NCBI GenBank assembly: GCA_030753265.1
Contig: JASMCQ010000046.1
Span: 1 to 53,141 of the forward strand
DNA: 53,141 bases
Direction of reading: 5' to 3'
Origin: Dehalococcoidia bacterium
GTDB taxonomy: Bacteria > Chloroflexota > Dehalococcoidia > UBA3495
The notes below the pieces were generated by a model. The model was not told where the DNA came from. It saw only the letters and a list, made by a program, of their open reading frames with translations, and did not search any database. Position numbers and translations under genes: made by a program. Below, one piece after another: positions 43,068-52,396 of the stretch (the stretch's first letter is position 1; every line of letters begins with the position of its first letter).

Positions 43068-45908
43068 ATGGCCGATGAAATCACCATCGCCTTCGACGGG
43101 GTGGAAGTTAAGACACGCCCCGGTAAGATGGTCTTAGAGGCTGCCATCGAGGCCGGGATATACATCCCATACCTTTGCTACCATCCGGGGATGAAACCCT
43201 ACGGCGCTTGCCGGATGTGTGTGGTGGGAGTCGAAGGAGGCCGAGGGTATCCGGCGTCCTGTACCCTGCCGGTTCAAGATGGAATGAAGATCCACACCGA
43301 GATGGGTGATGTCCAGGAGTTGCGGCGCTCCATCATGGAGATGCTCATCGCCGAGCACCCCAGCGGCTGCCTCACTTGCCACCGGGTCAACATCTGCGGT
43401 CCGGGCAACGTCTGCCTGCGTCACGTTTCGGTGAACGACCGTTGCGTCACCTGCCCCAAGAACGAGCGTTGCGAGCTGAAGGACACCGTCCGCTACTTGG
43501 GCGTGGGCCTGGAATCGCCGTTGGAGTACAAATACCGGCAGATCCCTCTCGAAGTCGGAGACCCCTTCTACGACCGCGACTACAACCTGTGCATCGTATG
43601 CGGCCGTTGCGTGCGGGCGTGCGAGGAGTTGCGCGGCGACAGCGCGATCTGTTTCACCTATCGCGGCGGCGTCGGCCTGGTGGGCACTTCCTTTGGGACC
43701 TCGCTGCTTGAGTCCGGGTGCGAGTTCTGCGGCGCCTGTATTGACGTGTGCCCGGTGGGCGCGCTGGTGGAGCGGGAGCACAAGTGGGAGAAGCCGGCCA
43801 GAACGGTGCGCACCATCTGCCCTCATTGCCCGGTGGGCTGCCAGCTTAACTTGGAAGTCAACGCGTCGGGCCGGTTCGTCCGCGCCGTCCCCGAGCTGAA
43901 CTCCCCGGCCAACCGGGGCCAGGCCTGCTTCAAGGGGAAATTCGGCCTGGAGTTCATCAGCCGGGCGGGCCGGTTGCAGACGCCCCTGATCCGGCGCGAT
44001 GGGTGGCTGGAGGAGGCCTCTTGGGACGAGGCCCTTGATCTCATCGCCGCCAAACTGGCTGAATACAAAGGCGAGAGTTTTGTGCTTCTCACCTCGCCCA
44101 ACAGCACCAATGAAGAACACTACCTGGCGCAGAAATTCGCTCGCGTGGTCATGCAGTCCAACAACGTGGACCAGACTTCGGACACCCAGCCGGAATTGAC
44201 CAATGGCTTGGAGCGGTCGCTGGGTTATGCCGCGGCGACCAACTCCATTTGGGACCTGGAGCAGGCGGACTGCATCATAGTGTTCAATACCAACGTAACC
44301 GAAGAGCAGAACGTGGTCGGAGTGCCGATCAAGAAGGCGGCCAAGAAGGGCGCCAACTTGATAGTTATCGACCCTCGGGAGGTGGAGCTGACCCGCTACG
44401 CGGCACTCTGGCTGCGGCCGGCCCCAGGCACCGAGCTTCTGTTGCTGGGCGGCATCCTGAGGTCCTTGATCGATCAGGGGCTGGAGCGGTCCGATTGGCT
44501 TGATGAAAAAAGCGAAAGCCCGGCGACGCTTCACTATGCCCTGCACGCCCTGGATATGGACCAACTGGCGCAGACCACCCAGGTATCGCGGCAAGCCATC
44601 TCCGACGCGGCGCGGATCTACGCCCAGGCCGGAAGCGGCGCGATTGTCTACGCCCTGGACAACGTCCCGGCCGACATCCAACGGGACTGCGTCCGGGCGT
44701 TGACCGATTTGGCCCTGGTCACCGGAAACCTGGGCAAACCCGGCTCCGGGCTGTATCCCATGCGGCAGGGCGCCAACGAGCAGGGGGCCTGGGATGTGGG
44801 TTGCCTGCCCGGCCGGCTTCCGGGGTACGGCCGCGTGTCCAATGAGGAGGATCGCCAGGCGGTGGAATCGGCGTGGGGGTGCGTCCTCCCCTCCGCTCCG
44901 GGCCTGGTTTTGACCGCCGCCTTCCAGGCGGCCGGCGAGGGGCGGGTTCGGGCCATGCTGGTGATCGGCGACAGCGCCAACTTCAACAATGGCAAGCTGG
45001 GAGACGGCTTGGCCGCACTGGAGAAGCTGGAGTTCCTGGTGGTCCATGATACCTTCCTGAGCCTGGCCGCCCAACGGGCCGACGTGGTGTTGCCCCGGGT
45101 CACCTTCGCCGAGAAGGAGGGCACTTTCACCAACCTGGAACGGCGCATCCAAAAGCTGAAGCCGGTCCTCCGCATCAACGGCGGCGAGGCCCGCCCGGAA
45201 AGTTGGGTGATTTCCGAGGTGGCCCAGCGTATGAACGCCGCCGGATTCGACCACTCGACCGCCGCCGAGACCATGGACGAAATTGCCCGGCTGGCCTCGA
45301 TCTACTCCGGCGTCACCTACCAGCGCCTGGAAGAGGAGGGGGGGTTGGTGCTGCGCACCAGCCTGGAAAGCCCGCAACCTACCCAGGTGCTGTATGCCGG
45401 CCGGGAGCATCGGGGCATCCAATGGCCTTGCGACGGTGAGGGCGCCGAGAGCACGCCCACGTTGTACGCGGACGCCTTCCCCATGGAGAAGGCCGAAGTG
45501 GAAACGCCCCAGTTTCGTACCGCGGATATCCCAAGCGACCCGGAATACCCGATGTGGTTCGTGCCTGGCAGGGTGCTGATGCAACCGCACCGGCAGGCCC
45601 AGGTCATACGGGGCCGACGCAACCAGATTGTCCGGGAAGAGTGGGTGGAGATGAATCCAGCCGACGCGGCCGGCTGGGAAATCGCGGAGGGGGACAGCGT
45701 GGAGGTCCACACCCCGGGTCGGCGTCTGAAAGGCCGGGCGCGACTGTCTGAGTCGATGCTGACCGGAGTGGTTGCGGCCACGACCCTCTTTGGCCAGCTG
45801 GCGGTGGATCTACAGTCGAGCGAGGAGTTGGACCCGGCGTCCAGGGTGGCAGGCCTTGACATCTGCCGGGCCCGGGTCATGAAGCTTGGACCCGAGGGGT
45901 CTCAATAA
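43068..45908 (+). CDS. FDH/NuoG-like molybdopterin subunit without the catalytic Cys/Sec
   Basis: A 946-residue iron-sulphur subunit of the FdsA/NuoG family. It starts with a [2Fe-2S] domain (CYHPGMKPYGACRMCVVG), then a Cys-rich region longer than usual (CLTCHRVNICGPGNVC and CVTCPKNERCEL). Two [4Fe-4S] sites follow (CIVCGRCVRAC and CEFCGACIDVCPVG), then the molybdopterin domain with its own cluster (CPHCPVGCQLNLEV). In active formate dehydrogenases NNVDHCARLCHS or similar carries the Sec/Cys-His pair. Here the segment reads NNVDQTSDTQPELTNGL (about 365-380), with Gln and Pro at those positions. Formate oxidation is therefore doubtful. The downstream MGD-binding motifs (MRQGANEQG, VVHDTFLS) look intact. 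It is coupled to NuoE, NuoF and an FNR-like gene. Confidence 0.9.
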   Translation: MADEITIAFDGVEVKTRPGKMVLEAAIEAGIYIPYLCYHPGMKPYGACRMCVVGVEGGRGYPASCTLPVQDGMKIHTEMGDVQELRRSIMEMLIAEHPSGCLTCHRVNICGPGNVCLRHVSVNDRCVTCPKNERCELKDTVRYLGVGLESPLEYKYRQIPLEVGDPFYDRDYNLCIVCGRCVRACEELRGDSAICFTYRGGVGLVGTSFGTSLLESGCEFCGACIDVCPVGALVEREHKWEKPARTVRTICPHCPVGCQLNLEVNASGRFVRAVPELNSPANRGQACFKGKFGLEFISRAGRLQTPLIRRDGWLEEASWDEALDLIAAKLAEYKGESFVLLTSPNSTNEEHYLAQKFARVVMQSNNVDQTSDTQPELTNGLERSLGYAAATNSIWDLEQADCIIVFNTNVTEEQNVVGVPIKKAAKKGANLIVIDPREVELTRYAALWLRPAPGTELLLLGGILRSLIDQGLERSDWLDEKSESPATLHYALHALDMDQLAQTTQVSRQAISDAARIYAQAGSGAIVYALDNVPADIQRDCVRALTDLALVTGNLGKPGSGLYPMRQGANEQGAWDVGCLPGRLPGYGRVSNEEDRQAVESAWGCVLPSAPGLVLTAAFQAAGEGRVRAMLVIGDSANFNNGKLGDGLAALEKLEFLVVHDTFLSLAAQRADVVLPRVTFAEKEGTFTNLERRIQKLKPVLRINGGEARPESWVISEVAQRMNAAGFDHSTAAETMDEIARLASIYSGVTYQRLEEEGGLVLRTSLESPQPTQVLYAGREHRGIQWPCDGEGAESTPTLYADAFPMEKAEVETPQFRTADIPSDPEYPMWFVPGRVLMQPHRQAQVIRGRRNQIVREEWVEMNPADAAGWEIAEGDSVEVHTPGRRLKGRARLSESMLTGVVAATTLFGQLAVDLQSSEELDPASRVAGLDICRARVMKLGPEGSQ

Positions 45909-46042
45909 TACCCGGCCTTCCCGCCGGGCTGATGTGCAACCAATCATGAGAGTGGACGGCCCAGGCCTGACGCCGGCCGGCATGACGAGGGCTCGGCGCG
46001 CCGGTCAGGCCTAGCTGGCATCGAAAAGGAAGAGGAGCAGAT

Positions 46043-46810
46043 ATGGCAGACGACGTGACTCTGGCAGATACCGGGACTCCCAGGTCGCAGCCCAACCCCG
46101 GCTTGCCCAAGGCGATGCTGGTGGAGCGCCGGGATATCGCCGAGGACCTGATGGTCATCAAACTGGAGCCGGAAGAAGGGCCGCTCAAGTTCAAGCCCAG
46201 TCAATATTGCACCCTGGGGCTCGACGGAATCGAGCGGGCCTACTCCATAGTATCGGCGCCCCACGAACCTCTGCTGGAAATCTTCGTGGAGCTGGTTCCC
46301 GAGGGCGAGCTGACCCCCCGGATGTGGCGAATGCAGGTGGGCGATTGGATATCCCTCCGGCCCCGGGCCAAGGGCCTGTTTACGTTGAACCAGAAGGTAC
46401 ACCACCACTACATGCTTTCCACGGTGACCGGCGTGGCCCCGACCGTGAGCATCCTTCGGGATTATCTGCACCGGGGCGCCGAGGGCCATAAGTTTTACGC
46501 GCTGATGGGCGCCAGCTATTACAATGAGTTCGCCTACGACGAGGAGCTTGCCGGCCTGGCCGCCGCGCATCCGGACTTCATCACTTTCGTCCCCACGGTG
46601 AGCCGCCCCAACGAGGAGCGAAACGCCAACTGGACGGGAGCCAAGGGAAGGGTCAACCTCATCGCCGAGGAGTACCTGCAGAAGTTCGGCCTTCCCAAGG
46701 ATGACACGATGATCTACGCCTGCGGTCACCCGGGCATGATCGAGGACGTCAAGGAGAAGTTCGTCTCCCAGGGGTGGATGTTCAAGGAAGAGCGGTTCTG
46801 GAAGCAGTGA
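46043..46810 (+). CDS. Ferredoxin/flavodoxin-NADP+ reductase-like flavoprotein
   Basis: A 255-residue FNR-superfamily enzyme with an FAD domain (RAYSIVSAPHE at about 66-76) and a pyridine-nucleotide domain (STVTGVAPTVSILRDYL). The C-terminal MIYACGHPGMIEDVKEKF is the conserved cysteine-containing nicotinamide motif, followed by an aromatic end (ERFWKQ) as in bacterial FPR proteins. AGAGGAGC precedes the ATG. It is 134 bp after the FDH-like subunit on the same strand and may link that NAD-dependent module to NADP(H) or ferredoxin. A role in electron transfer between pyridine-nucleotide pools is inference from the gene order. Confidence 0.9.
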   Translation: MADDVTLADTGTPRSQPNPGLPKAMLVERRDIAEDLMVIKLEPEEGPLKFKPSQYCTLGLDGIERAYSIVSAPHEPLLEIFVELVPEGELTPRMWRMQVGDWISLRPRAKGLFTLNQKVHHHYMLSTVTGVAPTVSILRDYLHRGAEGHKFYALMGASYYNEFAYDEELAGLAAAHPDFITFVPTVSRPNEERNANWTGAKGRVNLIAEEYLQKFGLPKDDTMIYACGHPGMIEDVKEKFVSQGWMFKEERFWKQ

Positions 46811-46878
46811 GCCCTGCTGCCGGCCATCGATTCCCCTGCTTGGAGCCTACCCGACAACTCCAAGAGAGGCTGCTCCCG

Positions 46879-46917
46879 GTCCTTCGACAAGCTCAGGACG
46901 AACGGGTTTTCCCCGTT
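46879..46917. repeat. 'TTCGACAAGCTCAGGACGAACGG' dispersed repeat with two hairpins
   Basis: GTCCT/AGGAC (46880-46884 and 46895-46899) and AACGGG/CCCGTT (46901-46906 and 46912-46917) form two small stems. This sequence is a familiar dispersed intergenic repeat of many environmental genomes. It lies between the flavoprotein gene and mutS. Confidence 0.65.
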
Positions 46918-47081
46918 AGCACGGATCTTCCCGGTTCGTGGTGAGTTCCGATTCCATCGAGAGTCTCGACGAAGTCGGACCTGTCGACCACGGCAGCCGG
47001 CTATTGGGTAAGCGGATAGCTGATAGCTGAATGCTGACCGCCCGGTTGACCGGTGGGTTAGAATTGCCGTTGTAGACCGCA

Positions 47082-49739
47082 GTGCGTGGGTGGGCCTTGA
47101 CGCCGATTCGCCGCCAATACCTGAATATCAAACACTCCTACCCCGATGCCGTAGTCCTGTTCCGAATGGGCGACTTCTACGAGACCTTCGACGAAGATGC
47201 CCGGACCGCGGCGCGGGAACTGGAGATAACCCTCACCTCCCGCAGCATGGGAAAGGACCTCAGGGTACCCTTGGCCGGGTTCCCGGCCCATTCCCTGGAA
47301 AGTTACCTGGCCCGCCTTATCAAGAAGGGTTACCGGGTGGCCATCTGCGAGCAGCTCAGCGACCCCGCCACGTCCCGAGGTCTGGTGGAGCGGGACGTGG
47401 TCCGGGTGGTAACGCCGGGCACGGTGCTGGAGCCGGGCCTGCTGGACCAGGGCGCCAACAACTATCTCGCTGCGGTGGTGGAAGAGGAAGAGTTGGTTGG
47501 CCTGGCCTACGTTGACATAACCACCGGCGAGTTCGCCTCCACCCAGCTGGACCGGGCACAGTTACCCCTGGAGTTGGAGCGCATCGCCGCCGCCGAGGTC
47601 CTCGTCCCACGGTCTGAGGCAACGCCTCGGTGGGCGGAGCCTCGGGGTCCGGACGGTTTGGGCGCCCTCCGTCTGACTTCACTGGAGCCGGTCGCCTTCG
47701 AGCTGCCTTCGGCGAGCCAGGCCCTGCTGGACCACTACGGGATCATGACCCTGGAGGCTTTCGGCTTGGAGGGCAAGCCGTTGGCGGTCCGGGCGGCGGG
47801 CGCCATCGTCGAGTACCTGGGCCGCACCCAGAGGGCGGGCAAGCTCCAACTGTCCACGCTGCACGCCTACTCCACCGCCAGCTACATGGCCTTCGACGGC
47901 CAGACCCGGCGCAACTTGGAGCTGTTCCAGGCGGGACGCTCCGGCAGTGCCCAACTCTCCCTGCTGGGCATCCTCGATCTGACCAAGACCCCCATGGGCA
48001 GCCGCCTGCTCCGCCAGTGGCTGGGCCAGCCTTTGCTGAGCTTGGAGGAGTTGGACCAACGCCTGGAAGCCGTCGGCTACTTTTTCGATGATGGCTTGCG
48101 CCGGGCCGGCACTATCTCACGGCTGGCCCAGATACCGGACCTGGAGCGCATCCTGGGCCGGGTCATCGCGGGGACCGTGGCCCCAAGGGAGCTGAAGGCC
48201 CTGAAACTGGGCCTGGAGGGCGTTGCCAGCCTCGGCCAGCACTTGGAGACCTCACCAACCGCGGCCCCTGCATCGCCGGAGGGGAACGGAGGAGTGGGGC
48301 CGGTTGCCTGGCTGGCCCGGCAGCTGGCGCCGCTGCCCGACCTCGTGGCGCTGATCGAGCGGGCCATCGCCTCCGAGCCGGCCGGCGAAGTTGGGCAGGG
48401 GAACGTCATCCGCGAGGGTTTCTCCCCCGAGTTGGACGAGCTGAGGGTCGCTTCGCGGGATGCCCGGAGGTTCATCGCCGGGCTGGAGCAGAAGGAGCGG
48501 GAGCGCACCGGGATCAAGAGCCTGAAGGTCGGCTACAACCAGGTGTTCGGCTACTACATCGAGGTCAGCAAGTCTAACCTGGCCCAGGTGCCGGAGGACT
48601 ACATCCGGCGGCAGACCCTGGTCAACGCGGAGCGGTACATCGTGCCGGAGCTGAAGGAGTACGAGTCCCTGGTTCTCAACGCCCGGGAGCGTATTGAGGA
48701 GCTGGAGCGGGGCATCTACCGCCAGGTTTGCGGCCAGATCGAAGGCTCCGCCGCCGCCGTTAACCGGAGGGCGGCCGCCGTCGCCCGGGTGGACGTGTTT
48801 TCCAGCTTGGCGGAGGTGGCCGTGGGCCACGGGTACGTCCGGCCCCGGCTGGACCAGGGGAGCGTTATTTCCATCAAAGGCGGCCGCCACCCGGTGGTCG
48901 AGCAGGTGCTGGACCCCGGCTCCTACGTGCCCAACGACGCTTACCTATCCAATGACGACACCCGTCTGGTGGTGCTGACCGGCCCCAATATGGCCGGCAA
49001 GTCCACCTTCATCCGGCAGGTGGCGATCATCGTCTTGATGGCCCAGATCGGGAGCTTCGTGCCGGCGTCCGAGGCGACTATCGGGCTGGTGGACCGGATC
49101 TTCACCAGGGTGGGGCTGCAGGACGATCTGACCACGGGGCAGTCCACGTTCATGGTGGAGATGGTGGAGACGGCGGCTATCCTGAACCAGGCCAGCCCGC
49201 GCTCACTGGTGATCCTGGACGAAATCGGCCGGGGCACCAGCACCTACGACGGCCTCGCCATCGCCCGGTCGGTCATCGAGCACCTTCACAACGACCGCCG
49301 GCTGGGCTGCAAGACGCTGTTCGCCACTCACTACCACGAGTTGACGGAGTTGGCCGGCACCTTGCCCGGAATCCGGAACTTCAGTGTCGCGGTTACCGAG
49401 GAGGAGGGCAGCGTCGGCTTCCTACATCGAATCGTGCCGGGTGGCGCCGACAAAAGCTATGGTGTCCACGTGGCCCAGCTTGCCGGGCTGCCCCAGGGAG
49501 TGATAAACCGGGCCTGGGAGGTGCTGGCCGACCTGGAGGGAAACGACGGCGCCGGCAAAGGGACCAGAGGCCGGCGGCCCCGAAGAACCCCGGCCCGGCA
49601 GATGCCGCTCTTCGACACGGCTCAACCCCTTGTGGACGAGATCCGGGCGCTGGATATTCCGAACATGACCCCCCTGGAGGCGATCAACGTCCTCTATCAG
49701 CTTCAAAAGACCGCTCGCGACCACGGAGAAGCCGAATAG
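47082..49739 (+). CDS. mutS: DNA mismatch repair protein MutS
   Basis: MutS recognises mismatches and recruits the repair machinery. The 885-residue protein has the mismatch-wedge motif DFYETF (Phe32 and Glu34), the connector domain, and the lever/clamp region with GYNQVFGYYIEVSKSN and the following SNLAQVPEDYIRRQT. The C-terminal ABC-type ATPase has Walker A TGPNMAGKSTFIRQ (about 634-647), DDLTTGQSTFMVEM, Walker B LVILDEIGRGTSTYDG and the His-loop ATHYHEL. The C-terminus keeps the ARQMPLFD beta-clamp-like motif and the LDIPNMTPLEAINVLYQLQ helix. It starts with GTG at 47082. No good ribosome-binding site is visible. mutL is not in the window. Confidence 0.97.
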   Translation: MRGWALTPIRRQYLNIKHSYPDAVVLFRMGDFYETFDEDARTAARELEITLTSRSMGKDLRVPLAGFPAHSLESYLARLIKKGYRVAICEQLSDPATSRGLVERDVVRVVTPGTVLEPGLLDQGANNYLAAVVEEEELVGLAYVDITTGEFASTQLDRAQLPLELERIAAAEVLVPRSEATPRWAEPRGPDGLGALRLTSLEPVAFELPSASQALLDHYGIMTLEAFGLEGKPLAVRAAGAIVEYLGRTQRAGKLQLSTLHAYSTASYMAFDGQTRRNLELFQAGRSGSAQLSLLGILDLTKTPMGSRLLRQWLGQPLLSLEELDQRLEAVGYFFDDGLRRAGTISRLAQIPDLERILGRVIAGTVAPRELKALKLGLEGVASLGQHLETSPTAAPASPEGNGGVGPVAWLARQLAPLPDLVALIERAIASEPAGEVGQGNVIREGFSPELDELRVASRDARRFIAGLEQKERERTGIKSLKVGYNQVFGYYIEVSKSNLAQVPEDYIRRQTLVNAERYIVPELKEYESLVLNARERIEELERGIYRQVCGQIEGSAAAVNRRAAAVARVDVFSSLAEVAVGHGYVRPRLDQGSVISIKGGRHPVVEQVLDPGSYVPNDAYLSNDDTRLVVLTGPNMAGKSTFIRQVAIIVLMAQIGSFVPASEATIGLVDRIFTRVGLQDDLTTGQSTFMVEMVETAAILNQASPRSLVILDEIGRGTSTYDGLAIARSVIEHLHNDRRLGCKTLFATHYHELTELAGTLPGIRNFSVAVTEEEGSVGFLHRIVPGGADKSYGVHVAQLAGLPQGVINRAWEVLADLEGNDGAGKGTRGRRPRRTPARQMPLFDTAQPLVDEIRALDIPNMTPLEAINVLYQLQKTARDHGEAE

Positions 49740-49922
49740 GGGCAGACCGGCGGGCTTGCCTTAACCCCATGCGAGTGCCAGACTCGGCGGCGGAGCGGCC
49801 CCCCAGCCGCCGGCCGCGAGGCCCCTGGACGCTGGGGACAGCATCCTCCCTGGCGGGCCCGCTGGGCGTGGTAAAATGTGGCTGTCCGAAGAGAGTTCAA
49901 ATTTGGAAAGGACGGTTCCGAA

Positions 49923-50342
49923 ATGGTAGAGGCCGACGACCGGGTATTATTGGACTGGGACGCTCTAGAAGTCGGGGAGACGTTCGAAAAATACGAGTAT
50001 GTCTTGACCCAGGAGATGATCGACACGTATAGAAAAGGCGTGATGGATACGGAAGCTGGTTTCCCGACCGTCAGCCACAAAGTGGACGTCAAGCAATATA
50101 ACGCCCGATACAGGGACGACGGGTCTGTCAACGCTCGATGCGCTTTCTATTGCTACGGTCCTCCTCTCCCTGGGAAGAGACTAACGGTCACGGCTTGGAT
50201 CGCGGATAAGTACTTGAGAAGAGGTAAGAATTTTATCGTCACGGAGGCGATTTCCGTTGATGAAGATGGCCGTCTGATAGACCGGGTCATAACCCATGAA
50301 CTGAAGCAACCTTCGGAGGTGGGCAAGAAATGGGGGGGTTAG
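49923..50342 (+). CDS. MaoC-like / FAS1-type dehydratase half (first subunit)
   Basis: A 139-residue single hot-dog protein: DWDALEVGETFEKYEYVLTQ, FPTVSHKVDVKQYN, GPPLPGKRLTVTAWIADKYL and RGKNFIVTEAISVDEDGRLI. The layout matches the N-terminal FAS1-like dehydratase domain, in which the first hot-dog often lacks catalytic residues. The ATG at 49923 is preferred over an in-frame start at 49878, because MVEADDRVLLDWDALEVGE begins at the normal place and TAAAAT at 49872-49877 may be the -10 element. It overlaps the next gene by 13 bp, so the two proteins are probably made in equal amounts and pair up. Confidence 0.82.
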   Translation: MVEADDRVLLDWDALEVGETFEKYEYVLTQEMIDTYRKGVMDTEAGFPTVSHKVDVKQYNARYRDDGSVNARCAFYCYGPPLPGKRLTVTAWIADKYLRRGKNFIVTEAISVDEDGRLIDRVITHELKQPSEVGKKWGG

Positions 50343-50782
50343 AACGCAATTACCAAATAGGAGATGATGTTCCATCTCTGGTCAAACAGGTGACCCAAGA
50401 GGCTATCAACCTTTTCGAGGCCAGCGCCGGCCAAACCGGACCTTCCCAATTTACCGATGAAGAGACCGCCAGAGAAACCCTGGGAACCACCGGCACCGTG
50501 GCCTCCGGTAGAATGTCGGTGACGTTCGCCATCGAGATGCTTAGAAAGTATTTTGGCGGCGACGTGTTCAACCATACCGGGATGGTGGACCTGAGGTTCT
50601 TGAGGCCCGTCCGCCCAGGCGACACGATCACCTTTTCGGGCAAGATCACCGACATTTCCAGGGAGGCCAACGGCAGTAAAGTGTCGGTTGAAATCAAGGT
50701 GCAGAATCAAAAAGGAGACACCACCGGGGTTGGCAAAGGGAGCGCGACCGTTCCCAACGCTTATCTGCCCGCAGAGGAATAG
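50330..50782 (+). CDS. MaoC-like acyl dehydratase half (second subunit)
   Basis: A 150-residue hot-dog protein: NYQIGDDVPSLVKQVTQEAI, GTVASGRMSVTFAIEMLRKY and MVDLRFLRPVRPGDTITFSG, then GKGSATVPNAYL. This is the MaoC (R-specific enoyl-CoA hydratase) pattern. The catalytic GDxNPxH stretch is replaced by GQTGPSQ, so neither the Asp nor the His is evident. Both halves of the pair may therefore need each other, or bind rather than hydrate. It starts within the end of the preceding gene. The pair matches the two halves of the fused 374-residue protein at 19914-21038. Confidence 0.82.
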   Translation: MGGLERNYQIGDDVPSLVKQVTQEAINLFEASAGQTGPSQFTDEETARETLGTTGTVASGRMSVTFAIEMLRKYFGGDVFNHTGMVDLRFLRPVRPGDTITFSGKITDISREANGSKVSVEIKVQNQKGDTTGVGKGSATVPNAYLPAEE

Positions 50783-51134
50783 ACGCCGCCACCCGCGGCC
50801 ACTTGAACCCAGTCTCGCCTTACAGTCCGTGGCACTTAATCCTGATGCCCGCAACTGATCCCGCCAGACATCGTTCACTTGCCACAGCCCAGCGTCACGG
50901 AGCACCCAAGAGCGGACTGATTTTGGCCGGCCGGTAACCGGGCAGCTTCACTTCCGCATCCGGCTTCCGCAACTTCCGCTGCACGCTGGCCAAGCTGCCA
51001 GGAAGGGCGCGTGCACTGAGGCGCTCGCCCCGATATTATGAGCTTGACGCCCTGCCAACACGGCTTAACCTTGACCCAAGGCGCCCACGCACGACCCGGC
51101 TAAGATTCCGGGTATCAGTTCGAAGGAGCAACCG
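50783..51134. other. Gene-free gap of 352 bp
   Basis: No gene or strong repeat is seen. A weak promoter, TTGACG (51045-51050) and TAACCT (51067-51072) 16 bp apart, could drive the reductase gene that follows. Confidence 0.4.
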
Positions 51135-51686
51135 ATGAGTCTCACCTCATCAGTTTTCATTGCCGTAAGCCTGGATGGCTTCATTGCTAGACCAGGGGGC
51201 GAACTTGACTGGTTAGATGCGGCAAACACGACCGTCCCGGAAGGCGAAGATTGTGGCTATAACGCCTTCATGGGGTCAATTGATGTCCTGATTATGGGTA
51301 GGCTAACCTACGAGCAAGTACTGTCCTTTGGCAACTGGCCGTATGGAAACAAACCCGTGGTCGTTTTGAGCACGAACTTGATCGAAATTCCTGAAGATTT
51401 GACGGAAACTGTTTCATGTTCTTCGGAATCCCCGAACAAGTTATGCGAGCGCTTATCAATTGAAGGAGCAAAACGGCTATATATCGATGGTGGTATTACC
51501 ATTCAGCGGTTCCTCGCTGCCGGCCTTATCAACGATCTGACTATTACGGTCATTCCCACAATTCTTGGCAGCGGCAGGTCCCTGTTTGGCAATGCAGAGA
51601 AAGATATTCACCTTCGACACATCGCAACCAAGACCTATGAATTCGGCTTTGTTCAGTTGACCTATGAAGTGGAAAATCATGCTTAA
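51135..51686 (+). CDS. Dihydrofolate-reductase-fold protein (RibD C-terminal type)
   Basis: A 183-residue protein of the RibD_C/YyaP group: SVFIAVSLDGFIARPGGELD at the N-terminus, IDVLIMGRLTYEQVLSFGNW, KPVVVLSTN, GAKRLYIDGGITIQRFLAAG and the following TVIPTILGSGRSLF. It should bind NADPH and reduce an unknown substrate. A role in folate or riboflavin synthesis is unlikely without other domains. AAGGAGC precedes the ATG. Codon use is less GC-rich than in genes to the left (many AT-ending codons), which suggests recent acquisition. The GNAT gene follows 65 bp downstream. Confidence 0.9.
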   Translation: MSLTSSVFIAVSLDGFIARPGGELDWLDAANTTVPEGEDCGYNAFMGSIDVLIMGRLTYEQVLSFGNWPYGNKPVVVLSTNLIEIPEDLTETVSCSSESPNKLCERLSIEGAKRLYIDGGITIQRFLAAGLINDLTITVIPTILGSGRSLFGNAEKDIHLRHIATKTYEFGFVQLTYEVENHA

Positions 51687-51751
51687 CCATCACGATCAGT
51701 TCACTACACCGGGCCACATCGCAGCGCCCAGGAGATAGGGCACGAAATAAT

Positions 51752-52297
51752 ATGGAGATCATACGGCCAATCAATACAGAGCGACTAATGGTTCGGTGTT
51801 TTGAGGATACCGACTGGCCGGGGTTCCTGAAGTTTATGACCGACCCCGCGGCCACTCGTCACTTGCTGTTCAGCGATGACATGAAGAGTGAAGACGGGGC
51901 GCGCGCACTGTTCGAAAGCACCATCGAATCCTATTCGACGGATGATCCCATTCACGCCTACGCGGTCGCGCTCAAGAACAACAGATTCATCGGCTCCTGC
52001 GGGTTCTCCCCAATAGACGAAGTCGCCGGCCTTTACGAATGCTTTTACACGCTGCTCCCCGAATTTTGGAACAACGGATACGCAACCGAAGCGACAAAAG
52101 CCCTGATCGACTATTGCTTCGAGGTCTACCGAATCAGCGAGATGCGTGCCTACGTTTCCGCCGAAAACCCCGCCAGCTCGAAAGTGGCTGAACGCGCCGG
52201 AATGAAGTATCACGGTATTCAAAAACACCCACTGACGGGAACCCAGGGGATGGCGTACGCCATAGAAGCTTCTGACGGCGGACACGAGGGGACGTAA
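51752..52297 (+). CDS. GNAT family N-acetyltransferase (RimJ/RimL-like)
   Basis: A 181-residue acetyl-CoA-dependent acetyltransferase: INTERLMVRCFEDTDWPGF at the start, HAYAVALKNNRFIGSCGFSP, then the acetyl-CoA-binding region FWNNGYATEATKALIDYCFE and the C-terminal VSAENPASSKVAERAGMKYH. This is the RimJ/RimL group, which modifies protein N-termini, antibiotics or small molecules. The target is unknown. Like the neighbouring reductase it uses more AT-ending codons than the window average. No strong ribosome-binding site is visible, only a purine-rich run (AGGAGATAGGGC) well upstream. Confidence 0.9.
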   Translation: MEIIRPINTERLMVRCFEDTDWPGFLKFMTDPAATRHLLFSDDMKSEDGARALFESTIESYSTDDPIHAYAVALKNNRFIGSCGFSPIDEVAGLYECFYTLLPEFWNNGYATEATKALIDYCFEVYRISEMRAYVSAENPASSKVAERAGMKYHGIQKHPLTGTQGMAYAIEASDGGHEGT

Positions 52298-52396
52298 GAG
52301 GCTGCGCCGCCCTGCTGCTGAGTTTGAATGAGGTGGCTTCCCATCGTCTCCATGGTGAAATGACCCCAAAGCGAAAACCACCAGAGGTAAAGGCTG

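Noticed and set aside
44160..44200. The possibility that the FDH-like subunit is a second selenoprotein
   Set aside because: The active-site region has no in-frame TGA. The residues are Gln and Pro codons.
43134..45710. An 858-codon open frame on the minus strand across the FDH-like gene
   Set aside because: It is an antisense shadow of a well-supported gene, is rich in His/Gly/Arg/Gln low-complexity sequence and has no recognisable domain.
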